A stretch of 6,133 nucleotides of DNA, taken from CAYTRP01 sp964625145 (GTDB lineage: Bacteria > Sumerlaeota > Sumerlaeia > SLMS01 > JAHLLQ01). Shown here one piece after another: positions 1-6,133 of the stretch (position 1 is the stretch's first letter; every line of letters begins with the position of its first letter). The notes under the pieces were generated by a model, which worked only from the letters and a program-made list of their open reading frames with translations, ran no database searches and had not been told where the DNA came from. Made by a program: the position numbers and the translations under genes. The DNA lies in the NCBI GenBank assembly GCA_964625145.1, contig CAZVAQ010000184.1:1-6133 (forward strand). The letters are read 5' to 3'.

Positions 1-66
1 AAGGCCATCGGAGCCATGAAGCCGCCGGTGCCGCAACACTTGGCTTCAAAGCGATTAATCCCGGGG

Positions 67-85
67 TCCGGGGCAGCGCCCCGGA
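67..85. repeat. Short perfect hairpin, 8-bp stem
   Basis: TCCGGGGC (67-74) and GCCCCGGA (78-85) are exact reverse complements around a 3-base AGC loop. No T-run follows on either strand, so it is not a typical intrinsic terminator. Compact GC-rich palindromes like this are often dispersed REP-like elements after genes; that reading is inference. Confidence 0.5.
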
Positions 86-232
86 ATCAATTGACGTCAG
101 ACAGTGTCACTTGCTTGGCGAGTTGGGGCGATGGGTGATGGCATGGGGTGGCTGGTGGTGCTGCCAAGCGGCTGAGGACGCCAGGGGCTATGGCCGACAA
201 GCCGGTCCTCCACGACGAATGGGAGAGTTGAT

Positions 233-274
233 GGGTGGCGGGTGGGACTTGGCAGGCAAGGATGCCTGCCCTAC
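233..274 (+). repeat. GGCAGGC-type palindromic element, copy upstream of gyrA
   Basis: This 42-base segment matches 2952-2993 at 38 of 42 positions in the same orientation. Its core is a hairpin: GGCAGGCA (251-258), loop AGGA, TGCCTGCC (263-270), followed by CTAC. The core is self-complementary, so it can form a stem in DNA or RNA. Similarity falls off on both sides after about 42 bases. It has no coding potential. It is probably a small dispersed intergenic element; that there are more copies genome-wide is inference. Confidence 0.7.
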
Positions 275-338
275 GTTCCTGTGCCCTCGTTTCCGCGCTT
301 GATTCCCACCCCTGCGGCGTGGGGGGATGGGGTATCGT

Positions 339-357
339 CACAGGCGAGACGCCTGTG
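339..357. repeat. Hairpin CACAGGCG/CGCCTGTG before gyrA
   Basis: CACAGGCG (339-346) and CGCCTGTG (350-357) are exact reverse complements with a 3-base AGA loop. The hairpin ends 45 bases before the gyrA ATG, so it may lie in the gyrA mRNA leader. There is no T-run after it. It has the form of a dispersed palindromic repeat, but a leader structure that affects gyrA expression is not excluded. No second copy occurs in this window. Confidence 0.5.
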
Positions 358-402
358 CCACATTAGTGCTACTTTCCTCCCGTTCCCGGAGTCCCCTACC
401 CG

Positions 403-2917
403 ATGCAAGATCGCCCCGAGATGATCACGCCGCGCTCCATTGAAGAGGAGATGCGGACCAGCTACCTGGATTATGCCATGTCCGTCATTGTGGGCCGGGC
501 GCTGCCCGATGTCCGCGACGGGCTCAAGCCCGTGCACCGGCGCATCCTCTACGCCATGCACGTGGGCGGCTATCGCGCCAACCGGCCGTACAACAAGTCG
601 GCCAAGATCGTCGGCGAGGTCATGGGCAAGTACCACCCCCACGGCGATTTGGCGATTTATGACACATTGGTGNNNNNNNNNNGTGCGCATGGCGCAGCCA
701 TGGAACATGCGCTATCCGCTGGTGGATGGGCAGGGCAACTTTGGCTCGGTGGACGGGGATCCGCCGGCGGCGATGCGCTACACCGAATCGCGGCTGCTGC
801 CGCTGGGCGAGGCGCTGCTCACCGACATCGAGAAGAACACCGTCGACTTCATGCCGAACTATGACGGCAAGGAGCAGGAGCCCGTCGTGCTGCCCTGCGC
901 GGTGCCGAACATGTTGATCAACGGCGGCGAGGGCATCGCCGTCGGCATGGCGACGAAGATCCCGACGCACAACCTGGGCGAGGTGGTGGATGCGTTGATC
1001 CTGCTGATCGACAATCCGCGCGCGACGCTGGAGGACGTGCTGAAGGTGCTGCCCGGGCCGGACTTCCCGACATACGGCTACATCGTCGGCCGCTCGGGGA
1101 TCCACGACGCGTACCGCACGGGCCGCGGCAAGGTGGTCATGCGCGCGCGGGTGCGGACGGAGCAATTGAAGGGCGGGCGCGAGGCAATCGTCGTCAACGA
1201 GATCCCCTACCAGGTGAACAAGGCGCGCCTGATCACGGACATCGCGCAGCAGGTGAAGGAGAAGAAGATCCAGGGGATCAGCGAGATCCGCGACGAATCG
1301 GACCGCGACGGCATGCGGATCGTGATCGAGGTGAAGCGCGGCGAATCGACGCAGGTGATCATCAACAACCTGTACAAGCGCACGCAGATGCAGTCGAGCT
1401 TTGGCATCATCCTGCTCGCCATCGTGAACAACCAGCCGCGGTACCTGAGCCTGACGCGGATGCTGGCGTCGTACATCCAGCACCGGCGCGAGGTGCTGCT
1501 GCGCGGGACGCGCTTCGACCTGAACAAGGCGCTGGAGCGCCTGCACATCGTGGAGGGCCTGCTGATCGCGCTGGCCGACATCGACGAGGTGGTGGCCATC
1601 ATCCGCGGCAGCGCGGATGTGGACACGGCGCGCGCGCGATTGATCGAGCGATTCATCCTCTCCAAGCGCCAGGCGGACGCGATCCTGGAGATGCGCCTGC
1701 GGACGTTGACCAGCCTGGAGGTGCACAAGCTGGAGGACGAGCGCAACGAGCTGAAGAAGACGATCGCGGAGCTGGAGAGCATCCTGGCGTCCGAGAAGAA
1801 GCAGTACCAGGTGATCAAGGACGGATTGCGCGAGATGAAGCGCAAGTTCGGCGACCCGCGGCGCAGCGAGATGATCGCCGACGAGGGCGAGATGACGATC
1901 GAGGACCTGATCGCCGAGGAGCGCATGGTCATCACGATCAGCCACCAAGGGTACATCAAGCGCACGGACACGGCCCTGTATCGCAAGCAGAAGCGCGGCG
2001 GGAAGGGCATCGTGGGCGCGGAGACGAAGGACGAGGATTGGGTGGAGCACATCTTTGTCGGCACGACGCACGACTACCTGATGTTCTTCACGAACTTTGG
2101 CAAGGCGTACTGGCTGAAGGTGTACGAGTTGCCGCAGGCGGGCCGCGCGAGCAAGGGGCGCCCGATCATCAACCTGCTGGAGGGGTTGGAGAAGGGCGAG
2201 AAGGTGGAGAGCGTGGTGCCGATCGACAACTTCGACGAGACGCGCCACCTGGTCTTCGTCACGAAGAAGGGCCAGGTGCAACGCAACGCGCTGTCGCACT
2301 ACTCCAACCCGCGCAAGGTCGGCATCAAGGCCATCAACATCGTCGAGGGTGACGAGTTGGTGACCGTGAAGCTGAGCAACGGGAACCAGGAGATCTTCAT
2401 CGGCACGAAGAAGGGCATGGCGATCCGGTTCAAGGAGGACAACGTGCGCGCCTCCGGCCGGTTTACGCAGGGGGTGACCGGCATCTCGCTGGAGGAAGGC
2501 GACGAAGTCGTGGGCGCGGAGGTCGTGCGGCCGGAATCGACGATCCTGACCACGACGGAAAAGGGGATCGGCAAGCGCAGCGCCATCGACGACTACCGCC
2601 TGATCAAGCGCGGCGGCAAGGGGGTGATCAACATCAAGATCACCGAGCGCAGCGGCGACGTGGTGGGCATCAACGAGGTTGTCGACGTGGACGAGTTGAT
2701 CATGGTGACCGAAAGCGGCCAGACGATTCGCTTCAAGGCCAGCGACAGCCGCGTGATCGGCCGCGCGACACAGGGCGTGCGGTTCTTCAACGTCCCCGAA
2801 GGCGACCGCATCACGGCGGTGTCACGCGTGCAGAGCGAGGAAGAAGAGGGCGGCGATGATGCCAATGGCGGCGCGGATATGTTGGAGGGCGGGGAGGAGG
2901 AGAAGGGGGAAGAGTGA
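403..2917 (+). CDS. gyrA: DNA gyrase subunit A, split by an assembly gap
   Basis: GyrA is the DNA-cleaving and rejoining subunit of gyrase (A2B2), which introduces negative supercoils in the cytoplasm using ATP bound by GyrB. The frame from 403 gives 90 residues to the gap; the frame resuming at 683 runs to TGA at 2915-2917. Removing the Ns and one duplicated GTG gives 833 residues. Visible landmarks: ITPRSIEEE and SYLDYAMSVIVGRALPDVRDG near the N-terminus, Arg32, His45, His78 and His80, and the catalytic Tyr122 in AAMRYTE (codon 779-781). The GyrA box QKRGGKG (residues 525-531) starts the C-terminal beta-pinwheel and favours GyrA over ParC. The last 27 residues include 13 acidic ones. It lacks the extra tower-region segment of E. 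coli GyrA (875 residues). Residue 83 is Leu where E. coli has Ser; Asp87 is kept. ATG 403 gives E. coli-like numbering; GGAG at 388-391 is a weak, distant ribosome site. ATG 421 is an alternative start. gyrB is not seen nearby. Confidence 0.96.
673..682. other. Assembly gap (10 N) inside gyrA
   Basis: Ten unknown bases separate the codons for D-T-L-V (661-672) from those for V-R-M-A-Q (683-697). Other GyrA proteins read DT(I/L)VRMAQ with one Val, so GTG at 670-672 and GTG at 683-685 are very likely the same codon seen from two contig ends. The Ns then stand for no missing sequence and are a scaffolder's spacer. The apparent frameshift (13 extra bases) disappears once they are removed. Confidence 0.9.
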
Positions 2918-2920
2918 CGA

Positions 2921-2943
2921 GTAGGGCAGGCTTCCAGCCTGCC
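2921..2943 (+). repeat. GGCAGGC-type palindromic element, inverted copy after gyrA
   Basis: GTA followed by GGGCAGGC begins 3 bases after the gyrA stop. GGCAGGC (2925-2931) and GCCTGCC (2937-2943) form a 7-bp stem with a TTCCA loop. The GTAGGGCAGGC edge (2921-2931) is the exact reverse complement of GCCTGCCCTAC at 2983-2993, so this is an inverted partner of the next element. Confidence 0.65.
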
Positions 2944-2951
2944 AGGTCCCT

Positions 2952-2993
2952 GAGTGGCGGGTTGGACTTGGCAGGCAGGGTTGCCTGCCCTAC
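2952..2993 (+). repeat. GGCAGGC-type palindromic element, direct copy of 233-274
   Basis: It matches 233-274 at 38 of 42 bases. The hairpin is GGCAGGCA (2970-2977), loop GGGT, TGCCTGCC (2982-2989), then CTAC. The TAG stop of the minus-strand gene (2990-2992) is made of bases of this element, so the repeat abuts that gene's end exactly as its inverted partner abuts gyrA's end. Confidence 0.7.
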
Positions 2994-3454
2994 ATTGGTG
3001 GGCCGGCCGGGTAGAGAGAGAAGATCACTCCTGCGCCGAGCATCAGGAACAGGACAAACGCCCCTGTCAGGATGAGAAGCTGACGATACATGCCCGCCAG
3101 CGAATTGCGGACAGAGAGCAGGGAGGCGGTTTGTCCAGCCTGAACGTCGTTCATCGCATGAGCTGCACGCGAATGCTCATCGAGTGAGATGGGAATCAGA
3201 TTGACAATGCCTGTGGTATCCCCGGACCGGAGCGATTTCAGCATCTGGCGGGGATTGAGGAAGAACTCTCGCTGGGTCACCGGCTTTAGCAGGCCGATGT
3301 ACCAACCATCTTTGACATCGTCCTGGAGGGGCGAGAGCTCGCGCCACATTGCCTCGTACCGGACCATGTTCTTGTTGTAGCGGATGCCGATGACAGTCGC
3401 CACCGCAAAGAGCCCGAGGATCATGGTGGCGAAGGCGATTAGGAGGTAGGTCAT
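2990..3454 (-). CDS. Hypothetical protein with two membrane helices
   Basis: I do not recognise this family. Started at 3454 it gives 154 residues. A hydrophobic segment at about 3-24 is followed at once by basic R-Y-N-K, and a second strong hydrophobic segment lies at about 126-148 before a short PAGPPM tail. By the positive-inside rule the roughly 100-residue polar middle would face the cytoplasm, with both ends outside. The middle has W-R-E-L-S, D-G-W-Y-I-G-L-L and several Arg and Asp residues, but no catalytic motif I can name. The start is chosen because AAGAGG lies 10 bases upstream; the in-frame ATG at 3481 would add nine residues (MPTERGHPS) but has no ribosome site. It converges with gyrA and diverges from metH, so it is probably transcribed alone. 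Its stop TAG lies in a repeat element. The natural-looking composition and helix layout support a real gene. Confidence 0.72.
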   Translation of the reverse strand: MTYLLIAFATMILGLFAVATVIGIRYNKNMVRYEAMWRELSPLQDDVKDGWYIGLLKPVTQREFFLNPRQMLKSLRSGDTTGIVNLIPISLDEHSRAAHAMNDVQAGQTASLLSVRNSLAGMYRQLLILTGAFVLFLMLGAGVIFSLYPAGPPM

Positions 3455-3464
3455 GCTCGGATGG

Positions 3465-3470
3465 CCTCTT
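3465..3470 (-). promoter_or_regulatory. Ribosome binding site AAGAGG for the minus-strand gene
   Basis: CCTCTT on the plus strand reads AAGAGG on the minus strand, 10 bases before the ATG at 3454. It is the best Shine-Dalgarno match near any start in this window, and it decides the start in favour of 3454 over 3481. Confidence 0.5.
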
Positions 3471-3675
3471 TCAGTTGGCATCTGGTGGGGTTGATTGCCC
3501 GATCACAATCCAGAGATCCGCGTATCTCCCACTTCCGGCGGGCCTCCTGCGTGCGGTCCGGTGTGCGGAGCGCAGTGGGCGAACCTTCGCCTACCGAGAC
3601 TGGGCCACTTTTTCCTAAAGCCCCGCGGAATGCAACCCGATCAACCCCCGCCGCCTTCCCAACCCCAACTCCCCC

Positions 3676-3709
3676 TTGACATCATCGCATCATGATATGA
3701 TGAAATGAT
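3676..3709 (+). promoter_or_regulatory. Candidate metH promoter with palindromic operator
   Basis: A perfect TTGACA (3676-3681) overlaps by one base the left arm of an inverted repeat: ATCATCGCATCAT (3681-3693), centre GAT, ATGATGAAATGAT (3697-3709). The arms are complementary at 11 of 13 positions, and the inner CATCAT/ATGATG is exact. TATGAT (3696-3701) could be the -10 but is only 14 bases from TTGACA; TGAAAT (3701-3706) would be 19 away. The palindrome lies where a bound protein would block RNA polymerase, about 62 bases before the metH ATG. ArsR-family regulators of the methionine cycle, such as SahR, are known to bind palindromes before metH-type genes. Assigning this site to one of them is inference. 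Confidence 0.55.
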
Positions 3710-3732
3710 CTCGAGCCGCGGCCGTTGGGCCG

Positions 3733-3766
3733 GGCTTTATCCTTCATCCTTCAGGCTTTATCCTTC
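3733..3766 (+). repeat. 13-bp direct repeat in the metH leader
   Basis: GGCTTTATCCTTC occurs at 3733-3745 and again at 3754-3766, with a period of 21 bases. A partial ATCCTTC (3746-3752) lies between them. The tract is pyrimidine-rich and reaches almost to the metH start, replacing the purine-rich site expected there. It may be slippage-derived simple sequence. Confidence 0.6.
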
Positions 3767-3771
3767 CTCCC

Positions 3772-6133
3772 ATGACTTCTTCTTCCCAGCACCCCCTGTT
3801 CGACCTCCTCGCCAAGCGCATCCTCGTCATCGATGGCGCCATGGGCACGATGATCCAGCGCTACAAGCTGACGGAGGCGGATTTCCGCGGCGACATCTTG
3901 CGGGACCATCCGCGCGATCTGAAGGGGAACAATGACCTGCTGTCGATCACGCGGCCGGATGTCATTGGCGAGATCCATCGCCAGTTCCTGGATGCCGGGG
4001 CCGACATCCTGGAGACGAACACCTTCAGCGGCACGACCATCTCGCAGGCGGATTATGGCCTCGAGCATCTGGTGCGCGAGATCAACGTGGCTTCCGTGCG
4101 CGTGGCGCGGGCAGCGTGCGATGCAGCGATGGCAAAGGACCCCAGCCGTCCGCGGTTCGTGGCCGGCGCCATGGGGCCTACGAACAAGACGCTATCCATT
4201 TCTCCCAGCGTCACCGACCCGGGGTTCCGCGCGGTGACGTTTGACGAGATGGTGGCGGCCTATCAGGAACAGGCGGAGGCGTTGCTGGAAGCGGGCGCGG
4301 ATTTGCTGCTGCCGGAGACGACCTTCGACACACTGAATGTCAAGGCGGCGATCTATGCCATCGAGGAGGCGTTCCAGAAGACTGGTCGCCGCGTGCCGGT
4401 GATGATTAGCGTCACCATCACGGACCAATCGGGGCGCACGCTCTCGGGGCAGACGCCGACGGCTTTCTGGTATTCCATCGAGCACGCCAAGCCAATCAGC
4501 GTCGGCATCAACTGTGCCCTGGGGCCGGACATGATGCGGCCTTATGTGGAGGAGCTGTCCAACGTCGCCACGACGCACATCTGCATTTATCCGAACGCAG
4601 GTTTGCCCAATCCGATGTCGGAGACGGGTTACGACGAGACGCCGGAGCACATGGCGCGTGCGATCCGCGAATGGGCGGAGAATGGTTGGCTGAACATTGT
4701 GGGCGGGTGTTGCGGCACGACGCCGGACCACATTCGCGCGATCGCAGAGGCAGTGAAGGATGTGGCCCCGCGACGCGTGCCCCGCTTTGCGGACGAACCG
4801 GGCGACGGCCCCGTGATTGAGCGGCATCCGCGGTATTCCGGACTGGAGCCGTTCGTCATTCATCGCGACACGGGATTCGTGAACGTGGGCGAGCGCACGA
4901 ACATCACCGGCTCGCCGAAGTTCAACAAGCTGGTCCTGGCGGGTGACCTGGATGGCGCGGTGGACATCGCGCTGCAGCAGGTGCAGAACGGCGCCAATAT
5001 CCTGGACATCAACATGGACGAGGCGATGATCGACAGCCCGTCGGTCATGCGCGATTTCCTGAACCTGATCATGTCGGAGCCGGACATTGCGCGCGTGCCG
5101 ATCATGGTCGACAGCTCGCGGTGGGAGGTCATCGAGGCGGGGCTGCGGTGCTTGCAGGGGAAGGCGATCGTCAATTCGATCAGCCTGAAGGAAGGTGAGG
5201 AGAAGTTCCTGCATCAGGCCGCCCGCGCGCGACGGTTTGGCGCCGCGGTGGTCGTGATGGCCTTTGACGAGAAGGGGCAGGCCGACACCGCGGAGCGCAA
5301 GGTGGCGATCTGCGAGCGTTCCTACAAGCTGCTGGTGGAGAAGGCGGGCTTTGATCCGACGGACATCATCTTTGACCCGAACATCCTGACCGTCGGCACC
5401 GGCATGGCCGAGCACGACAACTATGCGGTGGAATTCATCGAGGCCACGCGGGCGATCAAGCGGCGGTGCCCGGGGGCATTGGTCAGCGGCGGCGTCAGCA
5501 ACATCAGCTTTTCATTCCGCGGTATCAACCCCGTGCGCGAGGCGATGCACTCCGCCTTCCTGTACCATGCGATCCACGCGGGACTCGACATGGGCATCGT
5601 CAACGCCGGCATGGTGGAAGTGTACGACGAGATCGACAAGACGTTGCTCGAGTACGTGGAGGACGTGTTGCTAAATCGCCGTCCCGACGCGACGGAGCGG
5701 CTGATCACGCTGGCGGAGAATTATCGCGGGAAGAAGGGGAAGGAGAACGAGGGCGATGCATTGGCATGGCGCAATGCGCCGGTGGAGGAACGCCTGTCCC
5801 ATGCGCTGGTGAAGGGAATCACGGACTTCATCGAGGAGGACACCGAGGAGGCGCGCCAGAAGTTGGGGCGCCCGTTGGATGTCATCGAAGGACCGCTGAT
5901 GGCCGGCATGGGCATCGTCGGCGACTTGTTTGGGTCGGGGCGCATGTTCCTGCCGCAGGTGGTGAAGTCCGCACGCGTGATGAAGAAGGCGGTCGCGTAT
6001 CTGCAGCCGTTCATGGAGGCGGAGAAGAAGTCCACCGACAGGCCCGCCGCGCGTGTGCTGCTGGCCACGGTGAAGGGTGACGTGCATGACATCGGCAAGA
6101 ACATCGTCGGCGTCGTGCTCGCCTGCAACAGCT
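3772..6133 (+). CDS. metH: Cobalamin-dependent methionine synthase, N-terminal 787 residues (runs off right edge)
   Basis: MetH transfers a methyl group from 5-methyltetrahydrofolate to homocysteine through cobalamin, making methionine and tetrahydrofolate in the cytoplasm. The frame is open from ATG 3772 to the window end without a stop. Domains in order: homocysteine-binding barrel, about 1-335, with ILVIDGAMGTMIQ near the N-terminus and zinc ligands Cys248 (INCALGP) and Cys313-Cys314 (GGCCGTT); folate-binding barrel from about 369 (FVNVGERTNITGS, DINMDEAMIDS at 412-422, SGGVSNISFSFRG at 572-584); helical cap with GDLFGSGRMFLPQ, where Phe720 and Leu727 match the cap residues over cobalamin; start of the cobalamin domain with D-x-H-x-x-G, whose His772 is the cobalt ligand. 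The rest of that domain and the C-terminal AdoMet reactivation domain, if present, lie beyond the edge; E. coli MetH has 1,227 residues. No Shine-Dalgarno is visible before the ATG. The start is supported by alignment to the family's N-terminus. It may be controlled by the palindrome at 3681-3709. Confidence 0.96.
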   Translation, partial: MTSSSQHPLFDLLAKRILVIDGAMGTMIQRYKLTEADFRGDILRDHPRDLKGNNDLLSITRPDVIGEIHRQFLDAGADILETNTFSGTTISQADYGLEHLVREINVASVRVARAACDAAMAKDPSRPRFVAGAMGPTNKTLSISPSVTDPGFRAVTFDEMVAAYQEQAEALLEAGADLLLPETTFDTLNVKAAIYAIEEAFQKTGRRVPVMISVTITDQSGRTLSGQTPTAFWYSIEHAKPISVGINCALGPDMMRPYVEELSNVATTHICIYPNAGLPNPMSETGYDETPEHMARAIREWAENGWLNIVGGCCGTTPDHIRAIAEAVKDVAPRRVPRFADEPGDGPVIERHPRYSGLEPFVIHRDTGFVNVGERTNITGSPKFNKLVLAGDLDGAVDIALQQVQNGANILDINMDEAMIDSPSVMRDFLNLIMSEPDIARVPIMVDSSRWEVIEAGLRCLQGKAIVNSISLKEGEEKFLHQAARARRFGAAVVVMAFDEKGQADTAERKVAICERSYKLLVEKAGFDPTDIIFDPNILTVGTGMAEHDNYAVEFIEATRAIKRRCPGALVSGGVSNISFSFRGINPVREAMHSAFLYHAIHAGLDMGIVNAGMVEVYDEIDKTLLEYVEDVLLNRRPDATERLITLAENYRGKKGKENEGDALAWRNAPVEERLSHALVKGITDFIEEDTEEARQKLGRPLDVIEGPLMAGMGIVGDLFGSGRMFLPQVVKSARVMKKAVAYLQPFMEAEKKSTDRPAARVLLATVKGDVHDIGKNIVGVVLACNS

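Larger units (their letters stand above)
1..402. other. Noncoding region upstream of gyrA
   Basis: About 400 bases with no coding region I can support. Frames here are short, composition-driven, or resemble no protein I recognise. I see no gyrB end, tRNA or rRNA. The stretch holds a CCGGGGC/GCCCCGG hairpin (67-85), a GGCAGGC-type element (233-274) and a CACAGGCG/CGCCTGTG hairpin just before gyrA (339-357). Between them lies G-rich, low-complexity sequence with another possible inverted pair (GAGGAC 174-179, GTCCTC 205-210). No convincing sigma70-type promoter was found for gyrA. A neighbour's last codons could occupy the first few bases, but this cannot be told. Confidence 0.6.
2921..2993. 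terminator. Possible bidirectional terminator between convergent genes
   Basis: gyrA and the minus-strand gene converge here with 72 bases between their stops. Two GC-rich hairpins fill most of the space and can also pair with each other as one longer stem, because each is an inverted copy of the other. Neither strand has the T-run of a classical intrinsic terminator. A role in stopping convergent transcription or protecting mRNA 3' ends is inferred from position and structure only. Confidence 0.35.
3455..3771. other. Divergent intergenic region between hypothetical gene and metH
   Basis: About 317 bases without a supported gene. Bases 3482-3670 hold no clear element beyond a modest hairpin (3576-3582 with 3587-3593, one G-T pair) and a nearby TTTTT at 3609-3613. 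I found no cobalamin riboswitch core and no SAM riboswitch that I could recognise. Bases 3676-3709 hold a promoter-like TTGACA and a large palindrome. Bases 3733-3766 hold a pyrimidine-rich direct repeat that forms the metH leader. Confidence 0.6.

Noticed and set aside
1..60. End or start of a neighbouring gene at the left edge
   Set aside because: Frames are open on both strands for short distances, but they give no recognisable protein and are too short to judge.
92..99. Perfect 8-bp palindrome TGACGTCA upstream of gyrA
   Set aside because: Short, single, without a promoter nearby, and easily expected by chance.
317..330. G-quadruplex-like G-rich run before gyrA
   Set aside because: There are only two adjacent G-tracts here, not four closely spaced ones.
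403..864. A 153-codon frame continuing from the gyrA start past the gap
   Set aside because: After the gap its translation loses all GyrA similarity. It is the true gyrA start read out of frame because of the false 10-base gap.
620..2299. Long open frame on the minus strand (559 codons) across gyrA, and other long antisense frames within gyrA and metH
   Set aside because: They are antisense to confidently identified genes, rich in His, Arg, Leu and Ala as expected from high-GC codon bias, and resemble no protein. The largest also runs through the N gap.
3574..3613. Intrinsic terminator ending in TTTTT
   Set aside because: AGTGG and CCACT could pair around an inner hairpin before the T-run, but the outer stem is short and overlaps the inner one. 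No plus-strand gene ends here and the metH promoter candidate lies downstream.
3482..3771. Cobalamin riboswitch before metH
   Set aside because: GCCACT occurs at 3604-3609, but the surrounding conserved B12-box context and the other riboswitch blocks are not visible.
3705..3935. 76-codon frame starting in the metH leader
   Set aside because: It overlaps the metH start in another frame; the metH frame aligns with known proteins from its first residues.

Overview
This window looks like a bacterial chromosome fragment of moderately high GC. It holds ordinary housekeeping genes and repeat-rich intergenic DNA. A 10-base run of N, and a reading frame that jumps across it, point to a draft or metagenome scaffold. 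The lineage cannot be fixed from the sequence. Short palindromic elements around GGCAGGC...GCCTGCC and CACAGGCG...CGCCTGTG, and weak or absent Shine-Dalgarno sites before the two large genes, remind me of high-GC environmental phyla such as Planctomycetes, Verrucomicrobia or Sumerlaea-like groups. That is an impression, not a classification.

Layout: bases 1-402 are noncoding as far as I can see and carry three hairpin or repeat elements. gyrA (403-2917, +) encodes the DNA gyrase A subunit. It is interrupted in the assembly, not in biology: removing the Ns and one copy of a GTG present on both sides of the gap restores an 833-residue GyrA with the catalytic Tyr at position 122. A 72-bp convergent intergenic stretch (2918-2989) holds two self-complementary hairpins that are also inverted copies of each other. 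One of these is a close direct copy of an element upstream of gyrA. A small unrecognised protein with two predicted membrane helices lies on the minus strand (2990-3454). A divergent intergenic region (3455-3771) contains a 29-bp imperfect palindrome beside TTGACA, then a pyrimidine-rich leader with a 13-bp direct repeat. metH (3772 to beyond the right edge, +) encodes cobalamin-dependent methionine synthase. It is present from its start through the homocysteine, folate and cap domains and into the cobalamin domain.

The genes do not form one pathway: DNA topology (gyrA), an unknown membrane protein, and methionine/one-carbon metabolism (metH). I see no evidence of a new multi-gene system. The points most worth a second look are Leu at GyrA position 83 (the Ser83 quinolone-contact site of E. 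coli), the palindromic candidate operator in front of metH, the false gap in gyrA, and the related repeats flanking gyrA.
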